Shown here piece by piece: positions 44,012 through 53,123 of a stretch of DNA of 64,000 nt. Under the pieces are notes generated by a model. The model did no database searches. It worked only from the letters and a program-made list of their open reading frames with translations, and was not told where the DNA came from. How positions within the stretch are numbered: the first letter of the stretch is position 1; each line of letters opens with the position of its first letter. The position numbers were made by a program, and so were the translations under genes. The stretch is from Acidobacteriota bacterium (GTDB lineage: Bacteria > Acidobacteriota > Thermoanaerobaculia > Gp7-AA8): the NCBI GenBank assembly GCA_003223645.1, contig QHVT01000013.1, forward strand, positions 1 through 64,000. The letters run 5' to 3'.

Positions 44012-45046
44012 TCAGGCGGTCAGGGTTTCTTCCAGCAGCGGAATGCGAAGGGTGGTGGCCATGGCGGCGTTGTCGAGGACGAACTCGGCACCGAAGAGCC
44101 GTTGCAGACGTATGCGCGCCGCTTCCACGATCTCGCCGGCATGCGGCCGGATGTCGATCAACAGGCCGGAGTCATCGGGACATTGCACCGTGACCTCGAT
44201 CGCCGCGCCGTCGCGCCCCGCGCTCGCGCGGATGGCGTCGTCGACGAACGGCTGCAGGAGAAAGGCGGGAACCGGGATGTCGAGAAGGTCGTCGTCGACG
44301 TGGCAACGAAAGGTCAGCGATTTTCCGGTGGCCATGGCGTGCAGCTCGACGTAGCGCGCGACGAGCTCGAGGTCGTCGCCCAGCGGGACGGCGCCGGCGT
44401 GGGCGAGACTGCGGCGGATGACCTGGCTCAGCGTGACGATCATCGCGTCCGCCGATGCCGCGTCTTTCTCGATCACCGCGGCGATGGTCTCCAGCATGCG
44501 GAAGATCAGTTCCGGCTGCAGTTGCGCGCGCAGCGAGTCCATCTCCATCCGCGTCAGCCGGGTGCGGAGCGCGATCTGACGGCGCTCGCTCTCGCCGGTC
44601 TCTCGCGCCAGCCGCATCATGTTCGTCGCGCCGACGATGATCGCCGCCAGCAGGCTGTACGAGTGCGTTCGGATGGCCACGGACAACTTGAACATGTCCA
44701 CCGAGATCCGATCTCCTTCGCTGAGGTTGAGGACCGCGCCGCCCAACGCGGCGCGAGCGATGCCCAGCGCCGGCAGCAGGAGGATGAGCAGGATCACGTT
44801 GCGCAGCGCGTGCGGACGGCGGATCGGAAGCGCGTCCGCGATGGCAATGATGAAGGGGGTGAACGTCGCCCACAGGAGACTGGAGCACATCTGGAACTGC
44901 AGCACCGGAAACCATTCGATCTCGCCCAGCGTCGTGGCGAGGGCGCGCCGGTGGATGAGGCTTGCGTTGAACACGCCGAAGACGAACCAGACGCCGAGGA
45001 GCATCAGCGTGAAGCGCAGCAGTTCGCGTGTTCGTACGTTGCTCAT
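44012..45046 (-). CDS. LytS-type histidine pseudokinase (phospho-acceptor and ATP-site motifs lost)
   Basis: 344 residues with four or more N-terminal membrane helices (for example FTLMLLGVWFVFGVFNASLI and VILLILLLPALGIARAALGG). A linker and a kinase-like region align with the LytS-type kinase encoded just before it. The HPK motif that should read LRAQLQPHFLFN is LRAQLQPELIFR, so His is Glu at residue 179. The N-box that should read LQPLxENAxxHG is LQPFVDDAIRAS, and the D-x-G and G-x-G loops of the ATP lid are absent. The frame is intact and coupled by ATGA to the kinase gene and by 5 bp to the regulator, so it is probably expressed as a non-catalytic partner, such as a heterodimer subunit or sensor. 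Confidence 0.85.
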   Translation of the reverse strand: MSNVRTRELLRFTLMLLGVWFVFGVFNASLIHRRALATTLGEIEWFPVLQFQMCSSLLWATFTPFIIAIADALPIRRPHALRNVILLILLLPALGIARAALGGAVLNLSEGDRISVDMFKLSVAIRTHSYSLLAAIIVGATNMMRLARETGESERRQIALRTRLTRMEMDSLRAQLQPELIFRMLETIAAVIEKDAASADAMIVTLSQVIRRSLAHAGAVPLGDDLELVARYVELHAMATGKSLTFRCHVDDDLLDIPVPAFLLQPFVDDAIRASAGRDGAAIEVTVQCPDDSGLLIDIRPHAGEIVEAARIRLQRLFGAEFVLDNAAMATTLRIPLLEETLTA

Positions 45047-46125
45047 GCCACGAACCTCAATGGAATGCGGACGTCGGCGACGAACTCACGATTGTCGCGG
45101 CGGAAGCGGAGCTGTTCCTGGTTCGGATACAAATGTTCGAGGCGCGCCATCGTGTTCCGCACGCCGATGCCGCCGGTCGTGAACGGAACGGCCGGATCAC
45201 AGCCCGGACCTTCGTCGCGCACTTCGATGTGCAACAGACCGTCAGTGGCGAAGGCCTTCACCGTCACCGCTCCTCCTTCTGTCTTCTTACGCACGCCGTG
45301 GATGATCGAATTTTCGATCAGCGGCTGCAGCAGAAAGCGGGGCACGGCGGCATTCAGGAGATCCTCATCGGCGACGTCGATGTGCGTCCGCAGCTTCTCG
45401 CCGAAGCGAAGTTTCTGCAGGTCGAGATAGCGCGACGCGAACGCGAGCTCTTCGCGCAGCGCCACCGATTTCTCGTCGCGCGCCTCGAAGGAGTCGCCGA
45501 GGAGATCGATCAGCTTGCCGACGCTCTCGCGTGCGGCGACCGGATCGAGGTGCACCAGCGTCGCCAGCGCGTTGAGGGTGTTGAAGAGAAAGTGCGGCTG
45601 CAGATCCGCCCGCAGTCGCCGCAGCTGCGCGTCCGCCAGCTCCGCCTCGACCCGCGCCTCGGCGTCCCGCCGCTCGTCCGCTTCTCGCCGGAGACGCGCG
45701 TAGTTCGTCCCCAGCACGATCACGGTGTAGAAGAAAAAGTGCGAGTGGAAGAGCGCGAAGACCATTTGGCGAAACTTGATGGGCGAGAGCGGGCCACCTT
45801 CAAAGATCGCGGGCATCGTTGCGTCCACCACCGCACGGCCGAGCGCGAAGACGCTGCCGAAGAGCACGAGCAGCATGGCATTCCACAGCCGGTGCGGCCG
45901 CTGAATCGGCAGACGCATCGCCACGTAGACCACGACCGGCGTCACCAGCGCCCAGACCATCATGCTCGTGAAGTGCTCGACGTCCGGCGTGTAAAGCGCC
46001 GCCGCCCATCCGCGCGCGCTGCCGATCGTCCTCTGCTGTGTCGTGAGGAACAGAGCCATCCCCGCCCAGCCGAGATAGGTGATGACGGCGTACTTCAGCA
46101 ACTGCAGAAAGCGCTCGCGGGACAT
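45043..46125 (-). CDS. LytS/AlgZ-type sensor histidine kinase
   Basis: 360 residues with several N-terminal membrane helices (VITYLGWAGMALFLTTQQ, HFTSMMVWALVTPVVVYVAM, LWNAMLLVLFGSVFALGRAV, FYTVIVLGTNYARLR). The HPK domain contains LRADLQPHFLFNTLNALATL with His178, and an ATPase domain has LQPLIENSIIHGVRKK, VRDEGPGCDP and GGIGVRNTMARLEHLYP. All key motifs are intact. It likely phosphorylates the LytTR regulator two genes on. First gene of a three-gene operon with an ATGA overlap to the pseudokinase. Confidence 0.92.
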   Translation of the reverse strand: MSRERFLQLLKYAVITYLGWAGMALFLTTQQRTIGSARGWAAALYTPDVEHFTSMMVWALVTPVVVYVAMRLPIQRPHRLWNAMLLVLFGSVFALGRAVVDATMPAIFEGGPLSPIKFRQMVFALFHSHFFFYTVIVLGTNYARLRREADERRDAEARVEAELADAQLRRLRADLQPHFLFNTLNALATLVHLDPVAARESVGKLIDLLGDSFEARDEKSVALREELAFASRYLDLQKLRFGEKLRTHIDVADEDLLNAAVPRFLLQPLIENSIIHGVRKKTEGGAVTVKAFATDGLLHIEVRDEGPGCDPAVPFTTGGIGVRNTMARLEHLYPNQEQLRFRRDNREFVADVRIPLRFVA

Positions 46126-46238
46126 ACGACGTACCTGCGAACAGCGTTAGGCGCCGTTGTCATCCTCGCGATGTGACTTGTAACGCTTGCGTGTTTCGTC
46201 CTGCGCGGCGGACGCCGTCATCCCGAACACCTGGTCTG

Positions 46239-46658
46239 TCAGTCGCGCGTCACTGCCGTCAGGTTCATCGTCAGCAGAAATCCCGGTTTCGGAAGCTCGC
46301 TCACGCCGATTACTGTCCTCGCGGGACGATGATCTCCCATCGTTTCCACATACGCGCGGTTCATTTCTTCGAAGTCACTCATCGATTTCAGAAAGACATT
46401 GATGTGGAGGACATGGTGCAGGTCCGAGCCGGCTGATTCGAGGCAGACTCGAAACGACTCCAGGATCTGTCTGGCCTGTGAATAGACGTCGGGTCCGGCC
46501 AGTTGCCCCGTCGCCGGGTTGATCCCGGCGATCCCGCCGACGCTGAGAAAGGGACCGGCTTTGGCCACGTGGTTGTAGGGCCCGATCGGTGTCGGAGTAT
46601 TGGGAGGTGTAGAGGTCTCGATGATGTTCGCCATGCCTCCGATGATATCCGCCGGCAT
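46239..46658 (-). CDS. RidA/YjgF-family protein
   Basis: 139 residues from the first ATG; a second ATG at 46634 (MANIIETSTPPN) matches the family's usual start better, but a GGAGG directly abuts it, so the start is uncertain. The RidA fold is clear: PIGPYNHVAKAGPFLSVGGI, GINPATGQLAGPDVYSQARQ, FRVCLESAGSDLHHVLHINV and the C-terminal PARTVIGVSELPKPGFLLTM, where the Arg normally binds the substrate carboxylate. RidA enzymes hydrolyse reactive enamine/imine intermediates to ketoacids and ammonia. It follows the beta-rich esterase-like gene by about 16 bp, so they may share a transcript. Confidence 0.85.
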   Translation of the reverse strand: MPADIIGGMANIIETSTPPNTPTPIGPYNHVAKAGPFLSVGGIAGINPATGQLAGPDVYSQARQILESFRVCLESAGSDLHHVLHINVFLKSMSDFEEMNRAYVETMGDHRPARTVIGVSELPKPGFLLTMNLTAVTRD

Positions 46659-46673
46659 GGCGATCGCCGTCGA

Positions 46674-49600
46674 TCAGTGCCGCACCGCCCTCCCTCGCGT
46701 CCCTCCGGGCTTGAGGCTCCGTTCGAGAAAGCTCTCGACCTCGGCGAAGGCGCCGTCGGACGACCAGAAGGAGCTGTCGTGGTCGATGCCGTCGATCGTG
46801 TGCAAGGTCGCGTCGACCCCGGCGTGAGTCAGCGCGCCGTAGAGGTTCTCCGACTGCGCCGGTGAGATGAAGCAGTCGGCGCTGCCGTGCATGAGGAGCA
46901 TCGGGGGATTTCCCCGGCGGGCGTAGCGCGCCGGCGCGGCCGCGGCCGCGGAGTCGGGGCAATCGGCGGGGGAGCAGCCGATCAGCAGTGCCGCGGGCGA
47001 CGTCGGGGCGTTCCAGTCGATCGTGCTGCAGCCGAGGGCGTCGGTTTGCAGCGTTGCGGGATCGGCGATGCCGCTCCAGTCGATCACGGCCTGCACGCCG
47101 CGGCGCGTGCCGAGGAGCGCGGCGAGGTGTCCGCCCGCGCCTGCGCCCCAGGCGGCGACGCGCTTCGGATCGATGTTCAGCGTGGATGCGTTCGCGCGCA
47201 GCCAGTCCACGGCGGCGATGAGATCGTCGAGCTGCGCGGGGAACGGCGCCGCTGAAACCGGACGATAGGCGACGCTCGCGACGGCATAGCCGCGTGCGGT
47301 CTCCCGAACCGCGGTGACGTCGCCGGCGGCGTCGTAGGCGGAGTTGCCCGGAACCCAGACGATCAGCGGCCACGGGCCGTCGCCGTTCGCCGGCGCGTAG
47401 AACGTGGCGCGGAGCGGGACGCCGTCGATCATTTCATAGCTGTAGTCGACCGGCGTGCGATACGCCGGCTTGGCGTCGCGGGCGATCGTGACGGTCGCGC
47501 GCGGCCCGGCGATGGATGCACCGTTCGGATTCGCCAGCTCGATCGCGAAACTCCGCTGGGATGCGGCGGCGTTGCCGAGAATGCCGATCGGAATCGTCGC
47601 GGACGTCTGGCCGGGCTGGAACGTGAGCATTCCTTGCGCAGCGATGTAGTCGGCGCCGGCGATGGCGCTTTCATCGATCGTGCGGTAGTTGACGCTGACG
47701 ACCAGCGCCGAAGTCGCGGAGAGCTTCACCTGAATCGAGTCGTTGCGTGACTCGCTCCCGGCCGCGAGCGTGGCATTCGCGATGGACAGCGCCGGCTCGG
47801 CGACGTGTTGCATCAGATTCTTGTTGCTGCGCTCGAAGTTGCTGTTGCCCGCGTACGAAATGGTGAGTGCATGGTCGCCGCCGGGCAGCGCGCCGACATT
47901 CAGCGCGGCCGAGCTGCCTGCGAGCGGCGCCTGCGCGACGATCCGGCCGTCTCTCGTCGCGTATACGGTGCCGTCGAGTGTCATCGACGGATGCGCGGCC
48001 GCGACGACCTGCACGTTGAATGTGACGGCGACGCCGGACGGCGACGGGTTCACCGGTGAATTGACGGTGAGGGTGGTCACCGCCTTCTCGACGGTCAGCG
48101 AAGTGGCGGCCGTCGCGGCGCTGAACGCAGCATCGCCCGAATACGCGGCCTCGACGAGGTGTGGTCCCGCGGTGATCAGCGGAACGGTGATCGTCGCATT
48201 TCCGCCGGCGAGCGTTGCCGTTCCGACGGAGGCGTGATCGATCGTTAGCGACACACTGCCGCCCGCGTCGCGTTCGACCGAGACGGCGAAGGGGATGCTG
48301 TCGCCGTACGCGGCATGCGTCATTGAAGACGTGATCGTGAGGTGAGGATTGCCTTTGACGACGTGGTGCACCAGCGGCGTCGAGGAACTCGCGCTGAACG
48401 AATTGTTGCCGGCGTACGACGCGGTAATCGAGTGATCGCCGAGGGCAAGCGCGTTCGTCGTCCAGCTGGCGGTGCCGTTCTGCAGCGGCACGGAGGCGAG
48501 CGTCGTCGAGCCGTCGAGGAACCGGACGACGCCGGTCGGGACGCCGTTCGCCGAGGTCACCACGGCCGTGAACGTCACCGGCTGGTGCCATTCCGTCGTG
48601 TCGCGATCCTGCGCGATCGTCGTGGTCGTGGCTGATGTGCTGGTAGTTCCGACGGCGCTCAACACAACGTCGTTGCCGTCACCGCCTTTGTAGGTGATGT
48701 GAAGGGTCCGGTTCGTGCCGTACCCGTTGCTGAACGTCGCTCCTTCCGGAAGGCCGCTGAACGCCCCGCTCACCGCATCGCTGCCGTCGTTGTCGATCAG
48801 CGTCCACGATTGCCCGGGCGAGGGGGGATTGATGAAGAACAGCTGCAGCGTGCCGCCGAGCGAGACGCTTCCCGTGACGTCGACACGATCCGAGGTCGCG
48901 CTGACGGGATCGATGTCGGCGATGTACTTCGCCGAGATCGACAGCGCACCCGTCTTCAGCGTCGCCGTCTGATGCGGCGGCCCTCCCGCCTCGGCGTCAT
49001 TGCTCGGAGTCCACGAGCCCGGCGAAACAGTCCCGGCAGTGACGGCGCCGAGCGTTCCTTCGCCGCTCACGCGCGGACCGTTCACCGTGGCGTTCGGATA
49101 CGAGCCGGTGACGTTCACGACTCCGCTGATCGGCCCGTTGAACGAGCCGCTGCTCTCGAGCGAGATGCCGTTGCCCGGCGCGGCGATCGCGCCGTTGCCG
49201 TTGATCGCGCCGAGGAATCGCGCATTACGGCTCGTGACGGTTAAGGTGTTGCCGTTCATGTCGATCGAGCCGTTGAAGATCGACGACTCGGCTTGATCGA
49301 CGCGAATCGAGTTGCCGAGCTTCAGCGGCGCGTTGCAGACGAGACTGCCCGTGAAACCGGCGTTCACGAAATCGAGGTCGTTCGTGAGCGTCAGAAGGTT
49401 GCCGCCGATCGTGTAGTTACGGTTGAACGTCAGCGTGCCGGGGTTGAAGCCGGCCGGCAGGTCATTGGTCGACTGCTCGCGCGCATAACAGCAGGGCGGG
49501 AAGAGCAGCGGCTCGCCGGCCGACGGCACTCCCTGCGGCTGCCAATTCGCCGGATCCGACCACTTGTCGCTGTTCGATCCGATCCATGTTTTTGTTGGCT

Positions 49601-50474
49601 TGCCCGCGGTCAACACGACGTCATTGCCGTCGCCGCCGTGATAGCTGATCGTGAACGTGTACTTCCCGGCGGCGATCGTCGCTCCTTCCGGTAGTCCCGA
49701 AAACGTCCCCTGCACCGGATCGCTGCCGTCGTTGTCGATGATCGGGAAACGCATACCGTCGCTCGGCGGCCACAGCCCTGCCATCGTCACCGTGAGGGTG
49801 CCGGCGATCGAGACCGGGCCGGTCACGAAGACCTCCTCGAGGTTGCCTTCCGGCTGGATGTCGATCGCGTAGTGCGACGTGATCGTGAGCGGTCCGCTGT
49901 ACATCCACCACGCGTCGTGCGGATCGCTGGCGACGCCCGGCTTCCATCGGCCGGGACTGAGTTCGCCGGCGGTGACGGCGCCGAGCGTTCCGATGCCGGT
50001 GAGCCACGCGCCGTGGAACGTCGCATTCGGATACACGCCACTGACGTACGCGTAGCCTTCGATCGTGCCCGAAAAGGATCCGCCGCCGATGAACGACGAT
50101 CCCGGACTCGCCGCGTTGACCGTTCCGGCGCCGCTCAGCGGTCCATTGAAGACGCTCGAAGAGGCGAAAGAGATCGTTCGACCGTTGACGTCGACCGCGC
50201 CGTCGATGCTCATCGCGTTGCCGGCGAAGCTGTAATCGCCGAGGAACGTCATCGATCCAACGCTGGTGCCGGACGGCAAGTCGAAAAGGACGTTGCGGTG
50301 CGGCGAGGCAGCCGGAAAGGTCAGGTCATCGCCCGCCGCAGGGACGGCCGGAGGACTCCAGTTCAGCGGATTGGACCAGTTGGCGTCGATGGTGCCGGTC
50401 CAGGAACGGCTTGCCGCCATCGCGCGACCGGAGAGCAGCACTGCGAGAACTGCCAGGGCAACGGCTCGTTGCAT
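46674..50474 (-). CDS. secreted beta-rich protein fused to an esterase-like domain lacking its nucleophile
   Basis: The start is ATG at 50474 (MQRAVALAVLAVLLSGRAMA, signal peptide) with GGAGGTGGAGGA just before it; 1,266 residues. Two copies of an autotransporter-like beta-strand module (SWTGTIDANWSNPLNWSPPA, TWIGSNSDKWSDPANWQPQG, each ending GGDGNDVVL) span about 20-620. Then come Ig-like domains (FTAVVTSANGVPTGVVRFLD), a Calx-beta-like domain (about 900-985) and an alpha/beta-hydrolase domain (about 1000-1250: PWPLIVWVPGNSAYD, NIDPKRVAAWGAGAGGHLAA, LLMHGSADCFISP, GIDHDSSFW). The nucleophile elbow GxSxGG is GAGAGG; codon 47139-47141 is GGC (Gly, residue 1112), one transition from Ser. The Asp and His remain. 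It is either a dead hydrolase used for binding or a recent mutation. Confidence 0.85.
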   Translation of the reverse strand: MQRAVALAVLAVLLSGRAMAASRSWTGTIDANWSNPLNWSPPAVPAAGDDLTFPAASPHRNVLFDLPSGTSVGSMTFLGDYSFAGNAMSIDGAVDVNGRTISFASSSVFNGPLSGAGTVNAASPGSSFIGGGSFSGTIEGYAYVSGVYPNATFHGAWLTGIGTLGAVTAGELSPGRWKPGVASDPHDAWWMYSGPLTITSHYAIDIQPEGNLEEVFVTGPVSIAGTLTVTMAGLWPPSDGMRFPIIDNDGSDPVQGTFSGLPEGATIAAGKYTFTISYHGGDGNDVVLTAGKPTKTWIGSNSDKWSDPANWQPQGVPSAGEPLLFPPCCYAREQSTNDLPAGFNPGTLTFNRNYTIGGNLLTLTNDLDFVNAGFTGSLVCNAPLKLGNSIRVDQAESSIFNGSIDMNGNTLTVTSRNARFLGAINGNGAIAAPGNGISLESSGSFNGPISGVVNVTGSYPNATVNGPRVSGEGTLGAVTAGTVSPGSWTPSNDAEAGGPPHQTATLKTGALSISAKYIADIDPVSATSDRVDVTGSVSLGGTLQLFFINPPSPGQSWTLIDNDGSDAVSGAFSGLPEGATFSNGYGTNRTLHITYKGGDGNDVVLSAVGTTSTSATTTTIAQDRDTTEWHQPVTFTAVVTSANGVPTGVVRFLDGSTTLASVPLQNGTASWTTNALALGDHSITASYAGNNSFSASSSTPLVHHVVKGNPHLTITSSMTHAAYGDSIPFAVSVERDAGGSVSLTIDHASVGTATLAGGNATITVPLITAGPHLVEAAYSGDAAFSAATAATSLTVEKAVTTLTVNSPVNPSPSGVAVTFNVQVVAAAHPSMTLDGTVYATRDGRIVAQAPLAGSSAALNVGALPGGDHALTISYAGNSNFERSNKNLMQHVAEPALSIANATLAAGSESRNDSIQVKLSATSALVVSVNYRTIDESAIAGADYIAAQGMLTFQPGQTSATIPIGILGNAAASQRSFAIELANPNGASIAGPRATVTIARDAKPAYRTPVDYSYEMIDGVPLRATFYAPANGDGPWPLIVWVPGNSAYDAAGDVTAVRETARGYAVASVAYRPVSAAPFPAQLDDLIAAVDWLRANASTLNIDPKRVAAWGAGAGGHLAALLGTRRGVQAVIDWSGIADPATLQTDALGCSTIDWNAPTSPAALLIGCSPADCPDSAAAAAPARYARRGNPPMLLMHGSADCFISPAQSENLYGALTHAGVDATLHTIDGIDHDSSFWSSDGAFAEVESFLERSLKPGGTRGRAVRH

Positions 50475-50560
50475 TCCTCCACCTCCCGGCGACTGCGATT
50501 CGTTACGGGCTGCAAAAAGAGAACCCACATCGGGAATGGCCGCGCTCTAGAATCCAACCA

Positions 50561-52327
50561 ATGAAACGAGCGCTGCCGGTCCTTCTCTGCCTCGCGTTCA
50601 CGCTCTCGCTTTTCGCGCAAACCGAAACGGAGAAGCTCTACAAGATCTTCGACGACGACTGGGAATGGAGTCTGCGCGACTCGCCCGAGTTCGCGACCAA
50701 CACCGGCGATCATCGCTTCGACGACAAGCTGCACGAACGGACGGCGGAGTCGTTCGAGCGGCGGAAGGCGCACGACCGCGACGTGCTGCAGCGGATCGAA
50801 GGCGTCGATCGCGCGAAGTTGAGTGAATCCGATCGGTTGAACTACGACCTCTTTCTTCTGCGCGCGCGCAATTCCGTCGAAGGCGCCCGCTTCCCCTCGG
50901 AGCTGATGCCGATCACCGCACGCGGCGGCGTCTTCGAGGAACTGAGCGAGCTCGCGCTGCGTGTGCCGCACGATACCGTCAAGGACTACGAGAACTTTCT
51001 CGCGCGCATCCATGCGTATCCGAAGGCGGTCGACGACACGATCGCGCTGATGAAACGCGGCATGGCCGCGGGCCTCATGCCCGCGCGCGAAGTCAGCGGT
51101 CACATCGCCGAGAACATCGCCAATCAGCTAAGCGACGATCCGACGAAATCGCCGATTTATCAAACCGTCTTTGCGAAGTTTCCGTCCACGATTTCGGCGG
51201 GGGACCAGGAGCGGCTGCAGAAAGCCGCGGTGGACGCGCTGCAGAAAGACTTCTTCCCCGCGATCCGCAAGCTGCACGACTACTGGGTCGACGAGTACTA
51301 CCCGAAGACGCGCGCGACGATCGCGTGGACGGACTTGCCGAACGGGAAGGAGTGGTACGCGAACCGCGTCCGCGTGATGACGACGACCGACATGACGCCC
51401 GATCAGATCTACGAGCTCGGGCAGTCGGAAGTGAAGCGCATCCGCGCGGAGATGGAGAAGGTCATCGCGCAGACCGGCTTCAAGGGATCGTTCGCCGAGT
51501 TCCTCACGTTCCTGCGCACCGATCCGCAGTTCTTCTACACCACGCGCGAGGATTTGCTGCGCGGCTACCGCGACATCGCCAAGCGCATCGATCCCGAGCT
51601 GATGAGACTCTTCGGCAAGCTGCCGCGCACGTGGTACGGCGTGATTCCCGTCCCCGCGTATTCGGAGAAGACGACGACCACCGCGTACTACCAGCCCGGC
51701 TCGCCCGACGTGCACCGCCCCGGCTACATGAACGCGAATCTGTACGATCTCAAGTCGCGTCCGAAGTGGGAGATGGAAGCGCTGACGCTGCACGAGGCCG
51801 TGCCCGGACATCACCTGCAGATCGCGCTCGCGCAGGAGCAGGAACAAGTGCCGCGCTTCCGCCGCTACAGCGGCTTCACCGCCTTCTCCGAGGGGTGGGG
51901 CCTCTACGCCGAATCCCTCGGCGCGGACCTCGGCTTGTACACCGATCCGTACTCGAAATTCGGTCAACTCACGTACGAAATGTGGCGCGCCGTGCGGCTC
52001 GTCGTCGACACCGGCATGCACACGAAACGGTGGACGCGCCAGCAGGCCATCGACTTCTTCGCAGCCAACTCCTCGAAGCCGATGCACGACATCGAACAGG
52101 AGATCGACCGCTACATCTCCTGGCCCGCGCAGGCGCTCGCCTACAAAATCGGCGAGCTGAAATTCAAGGAGCTGAAAGCGCGCGCGCAGAAAGCGCTCGG
52201 CGAAAAATTTGACATCCGCGCATTCCACGATCAGGTGCTGGGCGCGGGACCGCTGCCGATGTCGGTGTTGGAGGCGCGAACGAACGAATGGATCGAGAAG
52301 CACGCGCATGGGCGCACAGGCTCATAG
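50561..52327 (+). CDS. secreted DUF885 protein, second paralogue
   Basis: 588 residues with a signal peptide (KRALPVLLCLAFTLSLFAQ). It has the metal site HEAVPGHHLQIALAQEQEQV (about residue 411) and EGWGLYAESLGADLGLYTD. It is the same length as the DUF885 protein at 12811 and shares motifs from DRRF/DHRFDD to the C-terminal KFDIRAFHDQVLGAGPLPMS. Likely an extracytoplasmic metallo-hydrolase. The last codons, stop included (GRTGS then TAG), come from a repeat that continues into the intergenic region, so the C-terminus has been recast by the repeat. Confidence 0.85.
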   Translation: MKRALPVLLCLAFTLSLFAQTETEKLYKIFDDDWEWSLRDSPEFATNTGDHRFDDKLHERTAESFERRKAHDRDVLQRIEGVDRAKLSESDRLNYDLFLLRARNSVEGARFPSELMPITARGGVFEELSELALRVPHDTVKDYENFLARIHAYPKAVDDTIALMKRGMAAGLMPAREVSGHIAENIANQLSDDPTKSPIYQTVFAKFPSTISAGDQERLQKAAVDALQKDFFPAIRKLHDYWVDEYYPKTRATIAWTDLPNGKEWYANRVRVMTTTDMTPDQIYELGQSEVKRIRAEMEKVIAQTGFKGSFAEFLTFLRTDPQFFYTTREDLLRGYRDIAKRIDPELMRLFGKLPRTWYGVIPVPAYSEKTTTTAYYQPGSPDVHRPGYMNANLYDLKSRPKWEMEALTLHEAVPGHHLQIALAQEQEQVPRFRRYSGFTAFSEGWGLYAESLGADLGLYTDPYSKFGQLTYEMWRAVRLVVDTGMHTKRWTRQQAIDFFAANSSKPMHDIEQEIDRYISWPAQALAYKIGELKFKELKARAQKALGEKFDIRAFHDQVLGAGPLPMSVLEARTNEWIEKHAHGRTGS

Positions 52328-52497
52328 GCGCATAGAGAAATCTATGAGCTTGTGCGTCTATGAGCCCAGGAGCCTCGTAAGGGAACCGACAAGCAGGCGC
52401 AGAGGCGCACGGGCGCAGAGGCGCACGGGCTCATAGGCGCATAGAAACGAAACTATGAGCCCCTGCGCCTATGAGCCTATGAGCCTCGTAAGGAACG
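52313..52497. repeat. two copies of a palindromic GGCTCATAGGCGCATAG repeat
   Basis: Copy A (about 52313-52386) and copy B (about 52423-52497) each contain GGCTCATAGGCGCATAG, an inverted CTATGAGC, and end AGCCTCGTAAGG. Between them lie GCGCAGAGGCGCACGG repeats. Copy A overlaps the end of the DUF885 gene and copy B the end of the convergent esterase gene. Both stop codons are the TAG of CATAG (plus strand in A, minus strand in B). Confidence 0.75.
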
Positions 52498-53107
52498 CGC
52501 GCACTGCTTCGATCTCCTCCACCACGATCTGATGCCCCATCGGATACTCGTGATAGTCGACGTCGAACCGGAGCTCTTCGAGCACGAGTCGGGCGCGGCG
52601 GCCGTACGAGACTGATACGACGTCGTCCATCGTGCCGTGCGCGATGAACACCGGTCGCGGTGATGTCTTCTCCGGCAGATGCGGCTCGTACAATCCGCCG
52701 CTCATCGCGATGATCGCGGCGACCTCGGTCCGCAGTCCCACTTCGAGCGCCATCATCGCGCCCTGCGAGAAGCCGGCGAGGATCAGCGCGGACGTCGGAT
52801 AGCGCTCTTTCACTTCGTCGATGAACTTCAAGAGCGCTTCGCGCGACGCGGCGACCGACTCCGATTCCGGTGGCCAGCCGTCGAACCACGTGAAGCCGAA
52901 ACGCATCCCCGGCGCCGCCTCCCACGCGCGCGGCGCGTTGGGAAGAATGAAACGGCAGCCCGGCGCGACGTCGAGCATCGGCGCGAGATCGAGGAGGTCG
53001 TGCGCGTCCGCGCCGCGGCCATGCATGAGGATGATCGTCGGCATCGGCTCGGTGTCCGGACACTTCGAAGGAACGTCGATGAGGTAGCGCAACGTGAGTT
53101 CCGTCAC
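52469..53107 (-). CDS. alpha/beta hydrolase, carboxylesterase/phospholipase family
   Basis: The likely start is GTG at 53107 (VTELTLRYLIDVP); upstream in-frame codons lie in a palindromic repeat and were rejected. 212 residues. The fold is shown by PTIILMHGRGADAHDLLDLA (oxyanion HG), the nucleophile elbow LILAGFSQGAMMALEVGL (GFSQG), RPVFIAHGTMDDVVSVS (Asp) and YHEYPMGHQI (His). This is the YpfH/Est-like carboxylesterase family acting on short acyl esters. The last residues LIGS and stop are encoded in the GGCTCATAG repeat shared with the convergent DUF885 gene. Confidence 0.87.
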   Translation of the reverse strand: MTELTLRYLIDVPSKCPDTEPMPTIILMHGRGADAHDLLDLAPMLDVAPGCRFILPNAPRAWEAAPGMRFGFTWFDGWPPESESVAASREALLKFIDEVKERYPTSALILAGFSQGAMMALEVGLRTEVAAIIAMSGGLYEPHLPEKTSPRPVFIAHGTMDDVVSVSYGRRARLVLEELRFDVDYHEYPMGHQIVVEEIEAVRAFLTRLIGS

Positions 53108-53123
53108 GCGTGCTAGTAAAGCA

